Below are positions 13,601 through 25,128 of a DNA stretch of 64,000 nucleotides, piece after piece; position 1 is the stretch's first letter; every line of letters begins with the position of its first letter. The translations under genes and the position numbers were made by a program. The notes beneath the pieces were generated by a model, which saw only the letters and a program-made list of their open reading frames with translations, did not search any database and was not told the DNA's origin. Source of the stretch: Tamarix chinensis (Eukaryota; Streptophyta; Magnoliopsida; Caryophyllales; Tamaricaceae); assembly GCA_030549775.1 (NCBI GenBank), contig CM060177.1:59708638-59772637 (forward strand), given 5' to 3'.

Positions 13601-15075
13601 AGTGCACTCGCTATTTCACCTTCAACATTTAAGGGGATCTAAGATAACGAAGTTGGTGATATTAAGGTTGAGAGAATCCAAACTAGTATCATAGAAGGCA
13701 GAGTTGAAGGATGGCATGTCCACAAGGATGGTAGTATTAGGTAACATGGTGTATGGTGTGTACCACAAAGGTATGTGGAGATTAAGAGGAGGATTCTTAA
13801 AGAAGTACATTACAATCCCTACTCCGTTAACCCTAGAAGAGACAAGTTGTACAAGGGCCTAAAGAAGATATATTGGTGGCCTCACATGAATCATGAAGTG
13901 GTAATGTTCATTGCTCGATGTCCAACCTATTAGAAGGTTAATATTGAGCATAAGAGATAGGAAGGGTTAGTGTAACTACTTGAAGTTCTAAAGTGGAATT
14001 GGAACAACAACATATCAATAGACTTCATGGTTGGTATTTCAAGGACTCATAGTGGTTTTTATTCCATCTAGGTTTTTGTGGATGGTTTAACCAGTCGATC
14101 ATGTTTATACTGATAAAGGCGACATGGAACATATAGTAACTAGTTAATGCCTATAGAAAGCACATGGTGAGATTCCATAGAGTTCCTAAAGATATTGTGT
14201 TTAATTGAAATTCTAGATTCTTATCAAACTTTTGAAAGAAATTGCAAGATACCTTTGGTACTCAGTTGAATATGATTACTACTTTTCACCTAGATATGGA
14301 TGGTTAGGCTGAGAGGACCATTTAGACGTTGGAAGATATACCTCAACCATATGTGTTAGACTTTGGGGGAAGTTGGGAAGATTTTCTAGACTTCATTAAG
14401 TTCTCCTACAACAAAAGTTATAATGCCAGTATCAAGATAACACCTTTTGAGGCCTTGTACGATAGGAAGTGTTGTAGTTCCTTATGTTTGAACAACATCA
14501 GTGAGACACTCATGTTAAGATCTAAGATGATCAAGGAGATGACATGACACATTTTTTTGATTCAGGACCAGATGAGAACTACCTATAACAGATAACCAAA
14601 CTATATAGACAAAAAAAGATAAATTGATGGTTATGAGGTGGGTGATTAGAGTTCTTTTGAGGGTCTCTCCCACCAAAGGAGTTATAAAGTTTAGTAGGAA
14701 GGGTAATCTTAGTCCAAGGTATATTAGATCACATGAAATTTTGCATTATGTCGATGAAGTCACTTATTGCTTATCTTTACTGATGGAGTTGTCACGTGTA
14801 AACAATATCTTCCACATATACCTACCATAGGAGTATGTAGTATATCCTTCACAATTTATCTAACCAGAGTTGCTTGAGCTCGATGAGTCTTTGACTTATG
14901 AGGAGTGATCGCTGAGCATTCTTGACCCCAAGACAAAAGTGACACGTAAGAAGACCGTTCCTTTAGTGAAAGTTCTTTTGTCACAACATGGTACAAATTA
15001 GGTTACTTGGGAGGATGAGAAAGAAATTTGAGCCAAGTATCTAGGGTTGTTTTCAAAGTTGTTATCTTAAGTGTA
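10680..15075 (+). pseudogene. Ty3/gypsy chromovirus gag-pol, decayed
   Basis: The pieces appear in canonical gypsy order, in shifting frames with many stops. Gag near 10775-11110 includes MEQWIWEMEKTF and RFYLTL. A zinc knuckle CGSDHPKVNC lies near 11380-11415. Aspartic protease near 11765-12030 has D-S-G replaced by Y-L-G (LGASHS). Reverse transcriptase spans about 12150-12960, with [31 protein letters not shown] and a decayed INHILIYS in place of the YxDD block. RNase H near 13190-13400 has GLGCMLMQHGRVVAYAS. Integrase runs about 13770-14600, and a chromodomain-like tail near 14955-15065 has VPLVKVL and VTWEDE. Protease-RT-RH-integrase order plus the C-terminal chromodomain points to the Tekay/Del chromovirus branch. 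It encodes no intact protein. Confidence 0.85.
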
Positions 15076-15191
15076 AATTTTTTTATCTAATTGGAATTAT
15101 CCTTTTCTTTTAATGTGAATATGATGTTTTTTTTTACCTTTTTGTGTAACGACGTGATTAGATTATTATAGGCTTAGAGGTCGCATTCTCT

Positions 15192-15206
15192 TTAAAGGGG
15201 TAGTGT
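15192..15206 (+). other. Polypurine tract before 3' LTR
   Basis: TTAAAGGGGTAGTGT lies directly upstream of the 3' LTR start (TGTAATACCCC at 15207), as expected for the plus-strand primer of a gypsy element. Confidence 0.55.
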
Positions 15207-16114
15207 TGTAATACCCCATAATTTTTTGTAAATGGTTGAATGAGAATTTTGTAAATTTTTGGACCTTTGATCTTGATTTAATGTTATAATTTGGTTTGAG
15301 CCACATTTTTATTTGAAATCCTATTAAAAAATGGAGTTTATTGAGTTTTTAGGGTAAACCAATCGATCAGTTTTATGAATCAATTGACTAGTTTGTCATT
15401 TCAACAAATTATGTTTTATCAACTAAATTGATTGATTGGTTTGGAGAATAAATCCATTGGTATATAGAATAGTGAACTAGTAGGCCAAAATTGATTGATT
15501 AGTTGGTCTAGCTGGCCATTTATTTCAAGCTTCATTTTTTTGAAAAAGATCTTACACTAAAATTCAACCTTACTAACCCATACCAATTTATTTCTAAGAG
15601 ATTCCTAACCATTGGCATGATACATTTAACCCAAAATATTGGCTCGAATCAATCTAGAGTTCAATTGGGACAATTAAGTGGGGAGAGATGACCTCAATAT
15701 TATCTTCTTCCACCTCTCTCTTCCACTTGATTTTGAGATGATCTTAGGCATAACTCTAAGAAATTAGACTATTCCTTCCATATGGCCCTTTGATTACTTC
15801 ACTTGTGTTTGTTAATTCTGGCCTAATTGACCTACATTCTCTAAAGACACCATTTGAGCTCTGGAGAACAGGTCAATCAATTTTGGACAAAATCCATTCA
15901 TTAAGATTGAATTCAAACATTTAATTTTTAGGTTTTGAGTTGATTCCTAAACCCTCTGTTTTATCCTTCAATTGGTTGGCTATACATATTTCCAATCATC
16001 CCTTCTATGCACCTCTTTATTTTGCTACCAAAATCTTTAAGTCTAGTGTTCAATGTCTTCTCTCTAAATTTTAAGCCTTACTGATTAATTTTCTTACACT
16101 CTTCTAATCCTATC
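15207..16114 (+). mobile_element. 3' LTR of the chromovirus, truncated
   Basis: It matches the first ~900 bp of the 5' LTR at 6555 and breaks off in CTTCTAATCCTATC, the counterpart of about 7450. LTR A begins at 16115. The rest of this LTR was not found downstream. Confidence 0.7.
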
Positions 16115-16947
16115 TGAAATACCCTAAAAATCCTAATTTAAGAATTATAGCAGAAAAATGATTTATTAGGAAAATTAAGAAAATAAATTATTTTATTAAA
16201 TAAAGAGGAAATTAATTGAGGAAAATTAAGATAAATTATTAATAAATTATTTGAAAGATTTTGGACATTTTACTAATTAAAATGGAAGTTAAGGAAAATT
16301 TATCAAAAATAGCCAAATTAATCTAAAAATGAATTTAATTATTATACTTAAAATAATTATTATTAAAATTAAATATCTAAATTAAATATATAAATAAATA
16401 AAGACCAAATACCCCAACCCAACCATTTTATCTTTTTTTTTTCATTTTCCTTTTACCTTTTTCCTTCTTTTCCTTTTTATTTCTTCCTCCTTTACTTATT
16501 TTTCCATCTTCCCCCCGGTTTGGGCCAGCTTGTCGACCCAGATCACTTTCCCTGGCCTGTCTCGCACATTACCTGCTTCCTTCGCCCGAACCGTCGGCCG
16601 ATCCTCTTTTTTTTTCTTTTCCTCCCCTGGACTGCCCGGTCCTTCCCCTTTCCCTTTCCTTCTTCTTCCTCGCGCAACTGCAGCCCGACCTGTACCTCTA
16701 CGCATGTCGGGCACCCCTGCACCGCCGGTTATCCTTCCCTTCCCCTCTCCCTGTCATTTTCTTTCCCTCTTTTGACCCCAACAAACCTCATAGCTCCCTC
16801 ACGTGTGCCCCTTCCTTTCCATTTTCTCTCTCCCGACCTAACCTGCAATTCGCAGGACTGCACCGCCTGCCACTGCTGAATGATGGTCTTGCTACACCTG
16901 CCCTGCGTGTCTTCTTCTTCTCTTGTCGTCTTGCCCCTCAATTGGCC

Positions 16948-16955
16948 TTTAAATA
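16948..16955 (+). promoter_or_regulatory. TATA-like box of LTR A
   Basis: TTTAAATA sits in GGCC..AAATACACTCC, in the same position as GGCCTATAAATATCCCC in B and CTATAAATACCCCC in C. It lies about 830 bp into the LTR. It is probably the decayed U3 promoter. Confidence 0.45.
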
Positions 16956-17635
16956 CACTCCTGGGGCAGCGATAGTTGAGCTCCCTTTTTCGCAAGCCCA
17001 TAAACTTTACTTCTCGCTACCGCCCAAACAACCCCTTGTTCCGCCACCTTCGGCGATCTTCGCCACAAACGCCTCCCACCAAAACCTTCCCTGCACCTCC
17101 CTCTACAAAAAAAACCACCATTAGCCCCTATCTTGCCCTACACATGGCGCCCCCGTCGTGCAAAGTCGCCCACCCGAACAGCCACTCTAGCCCCTCGCCG
17201 CCCCTTTCGCCTCCTTCCACCACCACTCTCGCCGCTACCAACACCTCCCCCACCCTCCAAAACACCTAGGGAACCTTCCCATACCTTCATCTCCCCCTGC
17301 CTCCCCCTCCTTCAACTTCCTTCATCTTCCACCACCTTCCACCACCTTCAGCCGTCGCGCCAACCATCGTGCGTCGCCACTCCCAGCTACACCATCACAT
17401 TCATTCCACCCCTCTTCACCTGTTGCACCTTCCTCCACCTCAAACACCCCTCCACTTCCTCTCTATTTGCCTACATATTCATCTTTCCCCTCTCTTCCTC
17501 CTCCACCACCGCCGCCGTCGCCGCCACGCGCCGCCGGCAGTTCCACCACTAACCTGAGGCGGTGCTCCAACTTCCCCTGCCCTTAAATTATTTTCTATAA
17601 GTGTTAATAATTTTATTTAATATCAATGGTATTAT

Positions 17636-18036
17636 CCGTAATATTACTATTATTATTATTCTTATTATTATTAGTTTGTATTATCATTGTTATTATTATT
17701 ATTATTACCATTATTAATATTATTGTGTATCACCCTTACTTCCTAACCTAATTTCAGAAATATTTATAACTAGGTTATACTATCTAAAAGGCTACAAATT
17801 TAGCATTAAAATGGTTATCCTTATTATTATTATTATCATCATCATCATCATCATCATTATTATTATTATTATTACTACTACTACTACTACTAATAATAAT
17901 AATAATATTATTTTTATTATCATTATTATTATTATTATCATTAACTTTAGTATTACTATAGTTATCTCTATCATTGTTATTATTAGTGGTATTATTGCTG
18001 TTGTTTTTTTGTTGTTGTTGTTGTTACTACTACTAT

Positions 18037-18071
<35 letters not shown>

Positions 18072-18581
18072 TTACTACTTCACCTAAGTTTATGATTTTC
18101 CTAACCAATAATAATATTATCATTAATGATGGCCTACAACCTTAATGTCATTATGATTGAGACTTTTCCTCGTTTACTATTAGTATTATTACTAATCTCA
18201 CTATTATTCCTACTATTATTACTAATACTAGATATGGCTTATTATCATTATCTTTACTATTATGGTAGACATTTGAACCCTTATATTGCTATTATCATTT
18301 TTATTATTATTACTATTAGTATTATTGTTTTTATTATTAATGCCATTATTATTATTGTTATTACTAATTAACCCAAATTTATTTTCTTATTATTTTTATT
18401 ATCACTATTATTATTATTACCATTATCATTATTTCCTTACTAATATTGGTAATGCTAACTTTGTCCATCATTACTTTTATTTATTAATATAAAAATTTGG
18501 ACCTTTATATTATTATTATCATTTTGGTTACTATTATCATTGTTATTGTTATTATTGTTATACTTAACATTTTTATCATCA

Positions 18582-18616
<35 letters not shown>

Positions 18617-19060
18617 GCTAATTTTATTATTATTAATGTTTTTAAACCAAAGTTGGCATATTATCATTTTGTCTTTAAAGAAGAAAAATACTTAAAACTT
18701 AGTATTTTACTATTTAATATTAGAATATCATTAATATTATTCCTAATGCCTTTATCACTAACATTATTACTATAGTATCATTATTAGTTATTACTATTAT
18801 TATTTTCATTATTTTGTTACTATTATTGTGGCAAAAGCATTTGAGCCCTTATATTATTATTATTATTCAAAATATAACTTTTATCATTATTATTTTTAGG
18901 AATATTTGTACTTTAATGGTATTGCAATTATTATATTATTATTTTAACCCTAACACTATTATCAGACTTACCCTTAAAAATGCTAGGGTTTCTATCACCA
19001 TAAGCATTAGCATTACTATTATTATTATTATTATTATCACCATTTTGCTATAACCAATAT
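17636..19060. repeat. ATT/ATC/ACT microsatellite tract in LTR A
   Basis: About 1.4 kb of (ATT)n-dominated trinucleotide repeats, with ATC runs near 17836 and ACT/CTA runs near 17874 and 18028. All long reading frames here are homopolymeric Ile, Leu or Asn artefacts. Confidence 0.9.
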
Positions 19061-19269
19061 TAGTGCTATCATTATAAGAATAAAGCTATTAGGTTTAATA
19101 AGAATATAAGTATAGCACTAAATATTAAAATAAACATATTTTGACTAATAATATCTAGTAGGCTATTTTTAAGATAAAAACCCCGGTTTTCATGTATAAT
19201 ACTCTCTTTAATAATAATAACCCTAATCTTAGACTAAAATAAGGAATAATGGTACTTTGGTAGGAGGGA

Positions 19270-19274
19270 AACTA
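19270..19274. repeat. Target duplication AACTA, left of B
   Basis: AACTA recurs at 24542-24546 after the last base of B. Confidence 0.8.
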
Positions 19275-20228
19275 TGAAATGTCCCAAATATCCTAATTTA
19301 TATTATCTATTAATAAATAAGGTTTTTATGTTGAAGGTTAATCAAAATAATTTACTTTTATTAAAATAAGAGGAAGTTAATTAGGGTAAACCAAGAGGAA
19401 ATTTAAAAGTGTTTTAAATAGGAGGAATTGTGGTATTTTAAGCTAATTAAGGATTTTATTTTAGAAATTAATTAAATAAATTAATTTATTTAAATTAAGA
19501 AGAATAAAATACATTCAAATTAATATAAACTTTTAAATAATTTAATTGAAAAAAATGTAGAGTGTTTTGCTAATTAAAAAAATAATTCAAGAAAATTTCT
19601 TCAAAAATCCCTAAATTAACCTAAAAAGAGAATTTAATTATTACTATAATATAATTATTTTATTAAAAATCCAAAATTACTCCAAATCATGCTAATTAAT
19701 CCAACCACTAATTTCCCTTCTTTTATTTTTTCCTTTTCTCCTTTTCCCCCCTCTTTTTCCTTTTCTTTCCCTTCCTTCTCTTCTTTTTTTCTACTCTTCC
19801 CCCGACTTGGGCCGGCCTGCTGGCCCAGCACCCTAGCGCTGCCCAGCTCTCCCCCGCGCACCTCTTTCCTTCCTCGAGGCCGGTTCGGCCTTTTTCTTTC
19901 TTTCCTTTCTTTCACGCTGAACGGCTAGTTTGCCTCACCTGTACTTCGTCTTCAACCTTCAGCCACTTGCAGCCTAAATTTTTGCCAAAGACGTAGCCTT
20001 CACCACCACGCCATTATCACCAGTCATTTCGCCCCTCTTCTCCCCGTTGACTTTCCTGTGGATGTGACCAAATGACTCAGCCCTTCTCCCACACGAAATC
20101 CCCCATTTCCCAGGTGAATCATGGTCTGCAAATTTTAGACCATGCGCCAACCAATTTCGCCGGACAACCTACCCTAACCCGAAGCCCCCTAACCCCTCAA
20201 AGCTCGTTTTTTTCCCTTCAATTTGGCC

Positions 20229-20236
20229 TATAAATA
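20229..20236 (+). promoter_or_regulatory. TATA box of LTR B
   Basis: TATAAATA within GGCCTATAAATATCCCC, conserved with C (33917). It predicts transcription starting about 30 nt downstream, giving a U3 near 1 kb and a very long R-U5. Confidence 0.55.
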
Positions 20237-20609
20237 TCCCCGAAGGCCGCCTTAATTGGGTTCGAAAACTAGGAACCCAGACAGAGCAAGCCGCGCGCTG
20301 CCCTACCTTCAGCTAGCCTTTGCAGCCTTGTGCCACCTTCATGCCGCCGCCGCCAGCCATACCGCCGGTTGCAGCACCGCCACCACCCCCCAAAACGACC
20401 AGGGAACCCTGCCCTACCACCCTACACCTCCCCTTTCTCCTAGTTTCCCTTCCCTAGCCTCCATCTCCATTTTTCCCCTCTCTTCCCTTCCTCCACCGCC
20501 GCCGCAGCTTCCGCCGCGCCGCCACCAGTGTCACTACCTCTCAGCCAGGTTGCCCAACACCCTGAACCCTAAATCTTAAAAAAATAAAAGTGATTAATGA
20601 TTTAACATT

Positions 20610-21134
20610 ATTAACTACCATTATTAGTATTATTATAATTAATATTAACATTATCATTATTATTACTAATATTATTATTATTACTAATACTACCACCCTT
20701 ATTATTATTACTAGGACCCAACCTTACCCTAAGAACCTATAATTAATGGTGTTAATTAACTATAAGACCTTGTTAAGTTATTACTAATATTACTAATATT
20801 AGTATTATTACTATTGTTATTATTATTATTACGATTATTATTATTATCATTATTATTATTATTATTATTATTATCATATTTGTTACTTTAACTATAACTA
20901 ACATCTTTAGTATCTCTATTACTATTATTATTATTATTTTAGTAGTTTTACTAATACTAGTATTGTTACTATTAATATTACTATCATTATCATTATTATT
21001 AATAATATGGTTATGGTGGTTGTAGTTGCCATTATTGTATTATTATTGTTCTTACCCTTATTATTATTATTATGACTAATGTTATCAACATTATTATTAC
21101 CGTTCTTGTTATTATTATTATTACTATCATTAAA

Positions 21135-21172
<38 letters not shown>

Positions 21173-21369
21173 CATTACTATCGTTATATTACCACACTTA
21201 TTACTTTAACTACTATTACCATCATTAATATCCTTATTATCATTATTACTTAATACTATTACTTTTAGTACTCTTATTATCATTATCTGCATTATTACTA
21301 GTATTATCGTTATCATTGTTATTATTATTAATATTATTCCTATTATTCTTATTATTATTATGATTATTA

Positions 21370-21400
<31 letters not shown>

Positions 21401-21456
21401 GGTTGTGTTATTGTTGTGTTATTATTATTATTATTATTATGGTTGTGTTATTGTTG

Positions 21457-21504
<48 letters not shown>

Positions 21505-21620
21505 CATTATCCTTATTGTTATTATTAATATTATTATTACTATCGTTATTGCTATCACCATAATTTTCACTATCATTGTTATTATTATTATTATTATCAT
21601 TATCATCATCATCATCATCA

Positions 21621-21660
<40 letters not shown>

Positions 21661-21798
21661 TATTATTATTATTATTATTATTATTTTGTTATTTTCCTAA
21701 CCCTTAATATCGTGGTGTTATCCTTATTATTATTGTTTTTAGTATTATTATTGCTATTTGCACTATTGTTATTATTATTATCATCACCAATATTATTG

Positions 21799-21856
<58 letters not shown>

Positions 21857-21890
21857 CAGATCATGGTTGTTGCTATCATCATTATCATCA

Positions 21891-21951
<61 letters not shown>

Positions 21952-22110
21952 CATTATCATTACCGATATTACTACGATTTCAATTGTTATTATCATCATT
22001 ATTATCATTGTAACCACTATTACTATTATTAGTAGTATTTTTACTATTATTATTGGTGTTAATAATAATATTGTTATTAGTAATATTAAACCCTTTACTT
22101 TGATAACTAT
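20610..22110. repeat. ATT microsatellite tract in LTR B
   Basis: About 1.5 kb of (ATT)n with ATC interruptions. It includes a 47-bp duplicated unit, GGTTGTGTTATTGTTGTGTT plus a TTA run, at 21401-21460. Confidence 0.9.
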
Positions 22111-22303
22111 GGGTTTTACTAAGGCGTGTCTTGATTAGTGGTCATTTGCTTAACTACCTTGAGAATAATAATAACCCCACCTTTTTAATTATAAACTACT
22201 ATTATTAATATTAATTATAGTACTAGGCCAGGATAGGGGTAAGATAGGAAATTATGATAATTCGGATAGAGGGAGATTGACCCTTAGTATTTCTTCCTTA
22301 TAG

Positions 22304-22366
22304 GTGAACCGAGTCAAACCCTAGGAGGTGTAGGAGCGTGCTCCAAGCCCGACGCCGATTTAGGTA
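22304..22366 (+). promoter_or_regulatory. Conserved hairpin block with splice-like borders, LTR B
   Basis: A polypyrimidine tract ending TTATAG precedes a ~63-nt block that ends TTTAG before GTAAAA. The block contains the hairpin GGAGCGTGCTCC (22333-22344). The same layout occurs in A (24571-24633) and C (35411-35473), with hairpin variants in D (60729-60740) and F (26637-26648). It may be a small exon or a structured RNA element; neither is proven. Confidence 0.5.
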
Positions 22367-23544
22367 AAAACGTAACTAAGGCCACCTGTGTGTATTGCAT
22401 GTTTTACCTGTCTTGTATGCCTTGTGCGGTTGTATGCTATAATCTATATGTTATCTGTGTATTTATGTAGCGTAGTGTGGAACCGAGGTATGTTCTCATG
22501 CTCTTGTCTGTATGTACTAATATGGTATGGTACAAAGATGATGTGATGTGATGTGACCCCTACGACATGCATGCTAGGTGTGTTGATGAGGAGTTGTGGA
22601 GTGGGGGCTTGAAAGAGAAAAATAAACAACTAAAATAACCAAGGGGAAGTACGTTGGTTAACGTAGGTATGGACGACCTAGGTAATCTATAATCTGTGAA
22701 ATGATGAGAAAAAAAGGGGAATTAAATAAATAGAAGTGTGGGAGAAAATAAGGTTGCATGGGAGAACTAGGGTTTGCGTGGGAATGATAGGGTTTGGCAT
22801 AGTGGAAATGATAGGGTTTGCATGGGGAGGTTAAGGTCCGCATGGGGGCGAACCTTACGTATGAAAAGTTACTTTGGGACATGTGGAAGGTAATGGAAGG
22901 TCTGTTTGGGAGTTTGGAGGCTTGAGGTGAAAAATAGTATGTAGGGTGATATAAGGGTACCTAGGGTTTGGGAAGGAAAGCCTAATAAGAGAAGTTGGAA
23001 AAAGAAAAAGAAAAATAATAAGAATAATCGAGGAGGAGCGAAATGTGAGGGGGAGTTGAGTCTAAGGGTCATGATACGTGGGGCGTTAAAATTGTATGAG
23101 TAGACCTCGGGGTATAAGGTGGTGGGCCCTGTCCTATACGCCTAGAGGTTGGGTTTCCAATGCGAGAAATGTGTTAAGTATGATAATTACAAAGGGTGTT
23201 TAGTGGCCTAATATAAGCACGGGAAATAGCTCGGTAACCTAAACCAAGTAGGGATATAGCTAAGGCTGAATGTGTGAAATGTATCCTACGTGCCGTGGAT
23301 GTTCTATATGAGTTATGTGTCATGTTTTAAACTTCATTATCTTATCTGTTCCATGTGTAACGTGGCTTGGAATCAAGACGTGTGCTTGTGTCCTCATAAG
23401 TATGTGATAGTACGAATATGCCATCAGTTTTGATGTGATGTGTTGAGGCCCTCTGGCCATGCATGACAAAGGTGAAATTCCTTCAAATAAGATACGTTAA
23501 AACACTAACTACTTACAAAGAAAGATGTTGAGCCGAACCCAGAC

Positions 23545-23875
23545 CAGTCCACCGGTTATAATAGTGGCAGGGTATCTTACCCTCGCTATCGTTCCACTGG
23601 CTATAATAGTGGCAAGGTATGTGCCCTAGCGACCGTTCCACCGGGTATAATAGTGGGGGATTTTGTGCTCAACAAACCAAACGTAAAAGTGATAAGACAT
23701 GGAAATATACTAATATTTACAGTGGAATACCTTGTGAGTCAGGGCTAGACCGGTCCACCGGTAAATAATAGTGGTAGGGTATATTACCCTCGCAACCGTT
23801 CCACTAACTATAATAGTGGCAGGGCATGGCCCTCGTGATTGTTCCACCGGCTATAATAGTGGGGCTCCCGCACTC
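23545..23875 (+). repeat. Six-copy CCACCGG(n)TAATAGTGG motif array, LTR B
   Basis: Copies start near 23548, 23593, 23637, 23756, 23801 and 23846, in two groups of three about 210 bp apart. Each is an imperfect palindrome with CCAC and GTGG arms. The lead-in to each group (near 23510 and 23720) is also duplicated. Confidence 0.8.
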
Positions 23876-24395
23876 ACATGGATTGATAAAGACTATGATG
23901 TGAATTGTTATAATTATCTGAGATCTTATGAGAAAGTTATCTGACTCGTAACCAGCATTGTCCATCTGTGTTATTGTTTATTATTCATATGCTATGTCTG
24001 CTTGTTCATGTATTTCTATGTATGTGGGCCTTAGTGCGTCTATTCCCTTACTTAGTACATAGCGTACTGATCACCCATTTCATGGGTGCTGCTCATTCCC
24101 ACGAGCAGAAGTCTCGTCTGAGTTTTGCAGGTAGGGGACGAGTCTGTGGCACTTTTAGGGCTGAGAGTTGAGTTTGGATCTAGCTTGGGGGCCGAGTGTG
24201 AAGTGGCTGGAGAGCATCCCCTGTCTCGTTCCTTTGATTTATCGTACTTTGTTTATTCTGTTATTTTATGTCCCCTGACATTTGAAACTTTTAAATTGTA
24301 CTTCGGATTGTAACTCTTGACTTTCGCACTCTGATTCCTTTAAACGTATGCTTTACTAATGTCTCATTTTTTTTGTGTTATTCTTTTAGCCTTAG

Positions 24396-24539
24396 CACTT
24401 AGTATCGGGTCGGTAAGAGCGAATCGATCTGGTACTAAGTGTGGCGGTAATACCCCCGAATTTACAGTTTTATCTGTTGTCTTCCGCTAAACCTCTTTAA
24501 ATTAAATGAAATTTTTTAGTAGTAAATTTGGGGGTGTTA
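24396..24539 (+). promoter_or_regulatory. Terminal double hairpin of LTR B
   Basis: Hairpin 1 pairs CACTTAGTATC (24396-24406) with GGTACTAAGTG (24431-24441). Hairpin 2 pairs TAATACCCCCGAATTTAC (24448-24465) with GTAAATTTGGGGGTGTTA (24522-24539), so the LTR end forms a stem with an internal copy of the LTR start motif. Equivalent pairs occur in C and, more weakly, in S. Confidence 0.6.
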
Positions 24540-24541
24540 CA

Positions 24542-25128
24542 AACTAATCCTTAGTATTTTTCCTCTTATAGGTGAATCGAGCTAAAACCCTAAGGATTCG
24601 TAGGAGCGTGCTCCAAGCCTGACGTCGCTTTAGGTAAGGATGTAGCTTAGGCCCATGTGTGCTATGTGACTTGTATGCCTTATATGCTTTATATTTCATG
24701 TTATATTATGTATCGTATGATTTTCCTTAACTTGTCTTATGTGTAGCGCAGCTTGGAGTTGAGGTATGTTTTGTATGTGTTCTTATGGAATGAGTATGAT
24801 ATGTATATGTGGTGATTGTGGTGTACAATGATATGACCCTCTAAGACATGCATACTAGGACAAATGATATTATGATATGGGAAATGAAAGAACAAAAAGA
24901 AACAAATGGGAAGTGAGATGCTAAGGGGGATATGAGGTTGACCAAAATGAATGAGAGATGAGAACCATGCATGGAAATTCTAGGGTTTGCATAGGGACTT
25001 TGAGAGTTTGCATGAGATGGATAAAACTTGCATGGGGATACTCTTTACGTGAGGAAAGTTGATTTAGGGTGTAAACAAGCTAATGGGATAGTTGTGGAGT
25101 GATTGGAGACTTGGGATGAAAATAGTAC
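24542..25128 (+). mobile_element. Giant LTR A, second part
   Basis: It begins with the second AACTA copy and continues exactly where A was interrupted. TTAGTATTTTTCCTCTTATAG corresponds to 22277-22303 in B, and the hairpin GGAGCGTGCTCC is at 24603-24614. Collinearity with B ends at GAAAATAGTA (25128; B counterpart near 22940). The CCACCGG array and the 3' end of A are missing. Confidence 0.72.

Larger units (their letters stand above)
16115..19269 (+). mobile_element. Giant LTR A, first part
   Basis: Starts TGAAATACCCTAAAAATCC, the same start motif as B (19275) and C (32181). Order: A/T-rich 16115-16430; pyrimidine-rich leader 16430-17590 with a TATA-like box; ATT/ACT/ATC microsatellite 17636-19060; then GCTATTTTTAAGATAAAAAC near 19160, which C shares near 35275. 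It is interrupted at 19270-19274 by element B and resumes at 24542. Proline-rich and poly-Ile/Leu frames inside are compositional, not genes. Confidence 0.75.
19275..24541 (+). mobile_element. Giant solo LTR B (5267 bp)
   Basis: Complete element with TG...CA ends (TGAAATGTCCC ... GGGGGTGTTACA) and perfect 5-bp duplication AACTA. Parts in order: A/T-rich start; pyrimidine-rich leader (19700-20575) with a TATA box at 20229; ATT microsatellite (20610-22110); a conserved block with splice-like borders at about 22304-22366; a G-rich AGGGTTTGCATGG region (22740-22850); six CCACCGG motifs (23545-23875); and two terminal hairpins (24396-24539). There is no primer-binding site, polypurine tract or protein gene, so it is a solo LTR or an LTR-only derivative. 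The TGTAATACC/GTGTTACA-type ends resemble Tekay/Del chromovirus LTRs. Its unusual length is a genuine feature, since B and C are collinear. Confidence 0.82.

Noticed and set aside
16496..17557. Overlapping Arg/Pro-rich frames in LTR A, and similar at 19655-20579, 26773-27108, 32495-33076 and 62703-63290
   Set aside because: Low-complexity pyrimidine-rich leaders give open frames on several frames; none is shared between LTR copies.
17811..18095. Poly-Ile/Leu frames, also at 21360-22138, 18126-18775 and 34565-35253
   Set aside because: They translate ATT/TTA microsatellites in LTRs; homopolymeric residues, no start context and overlapping frames on both strands.
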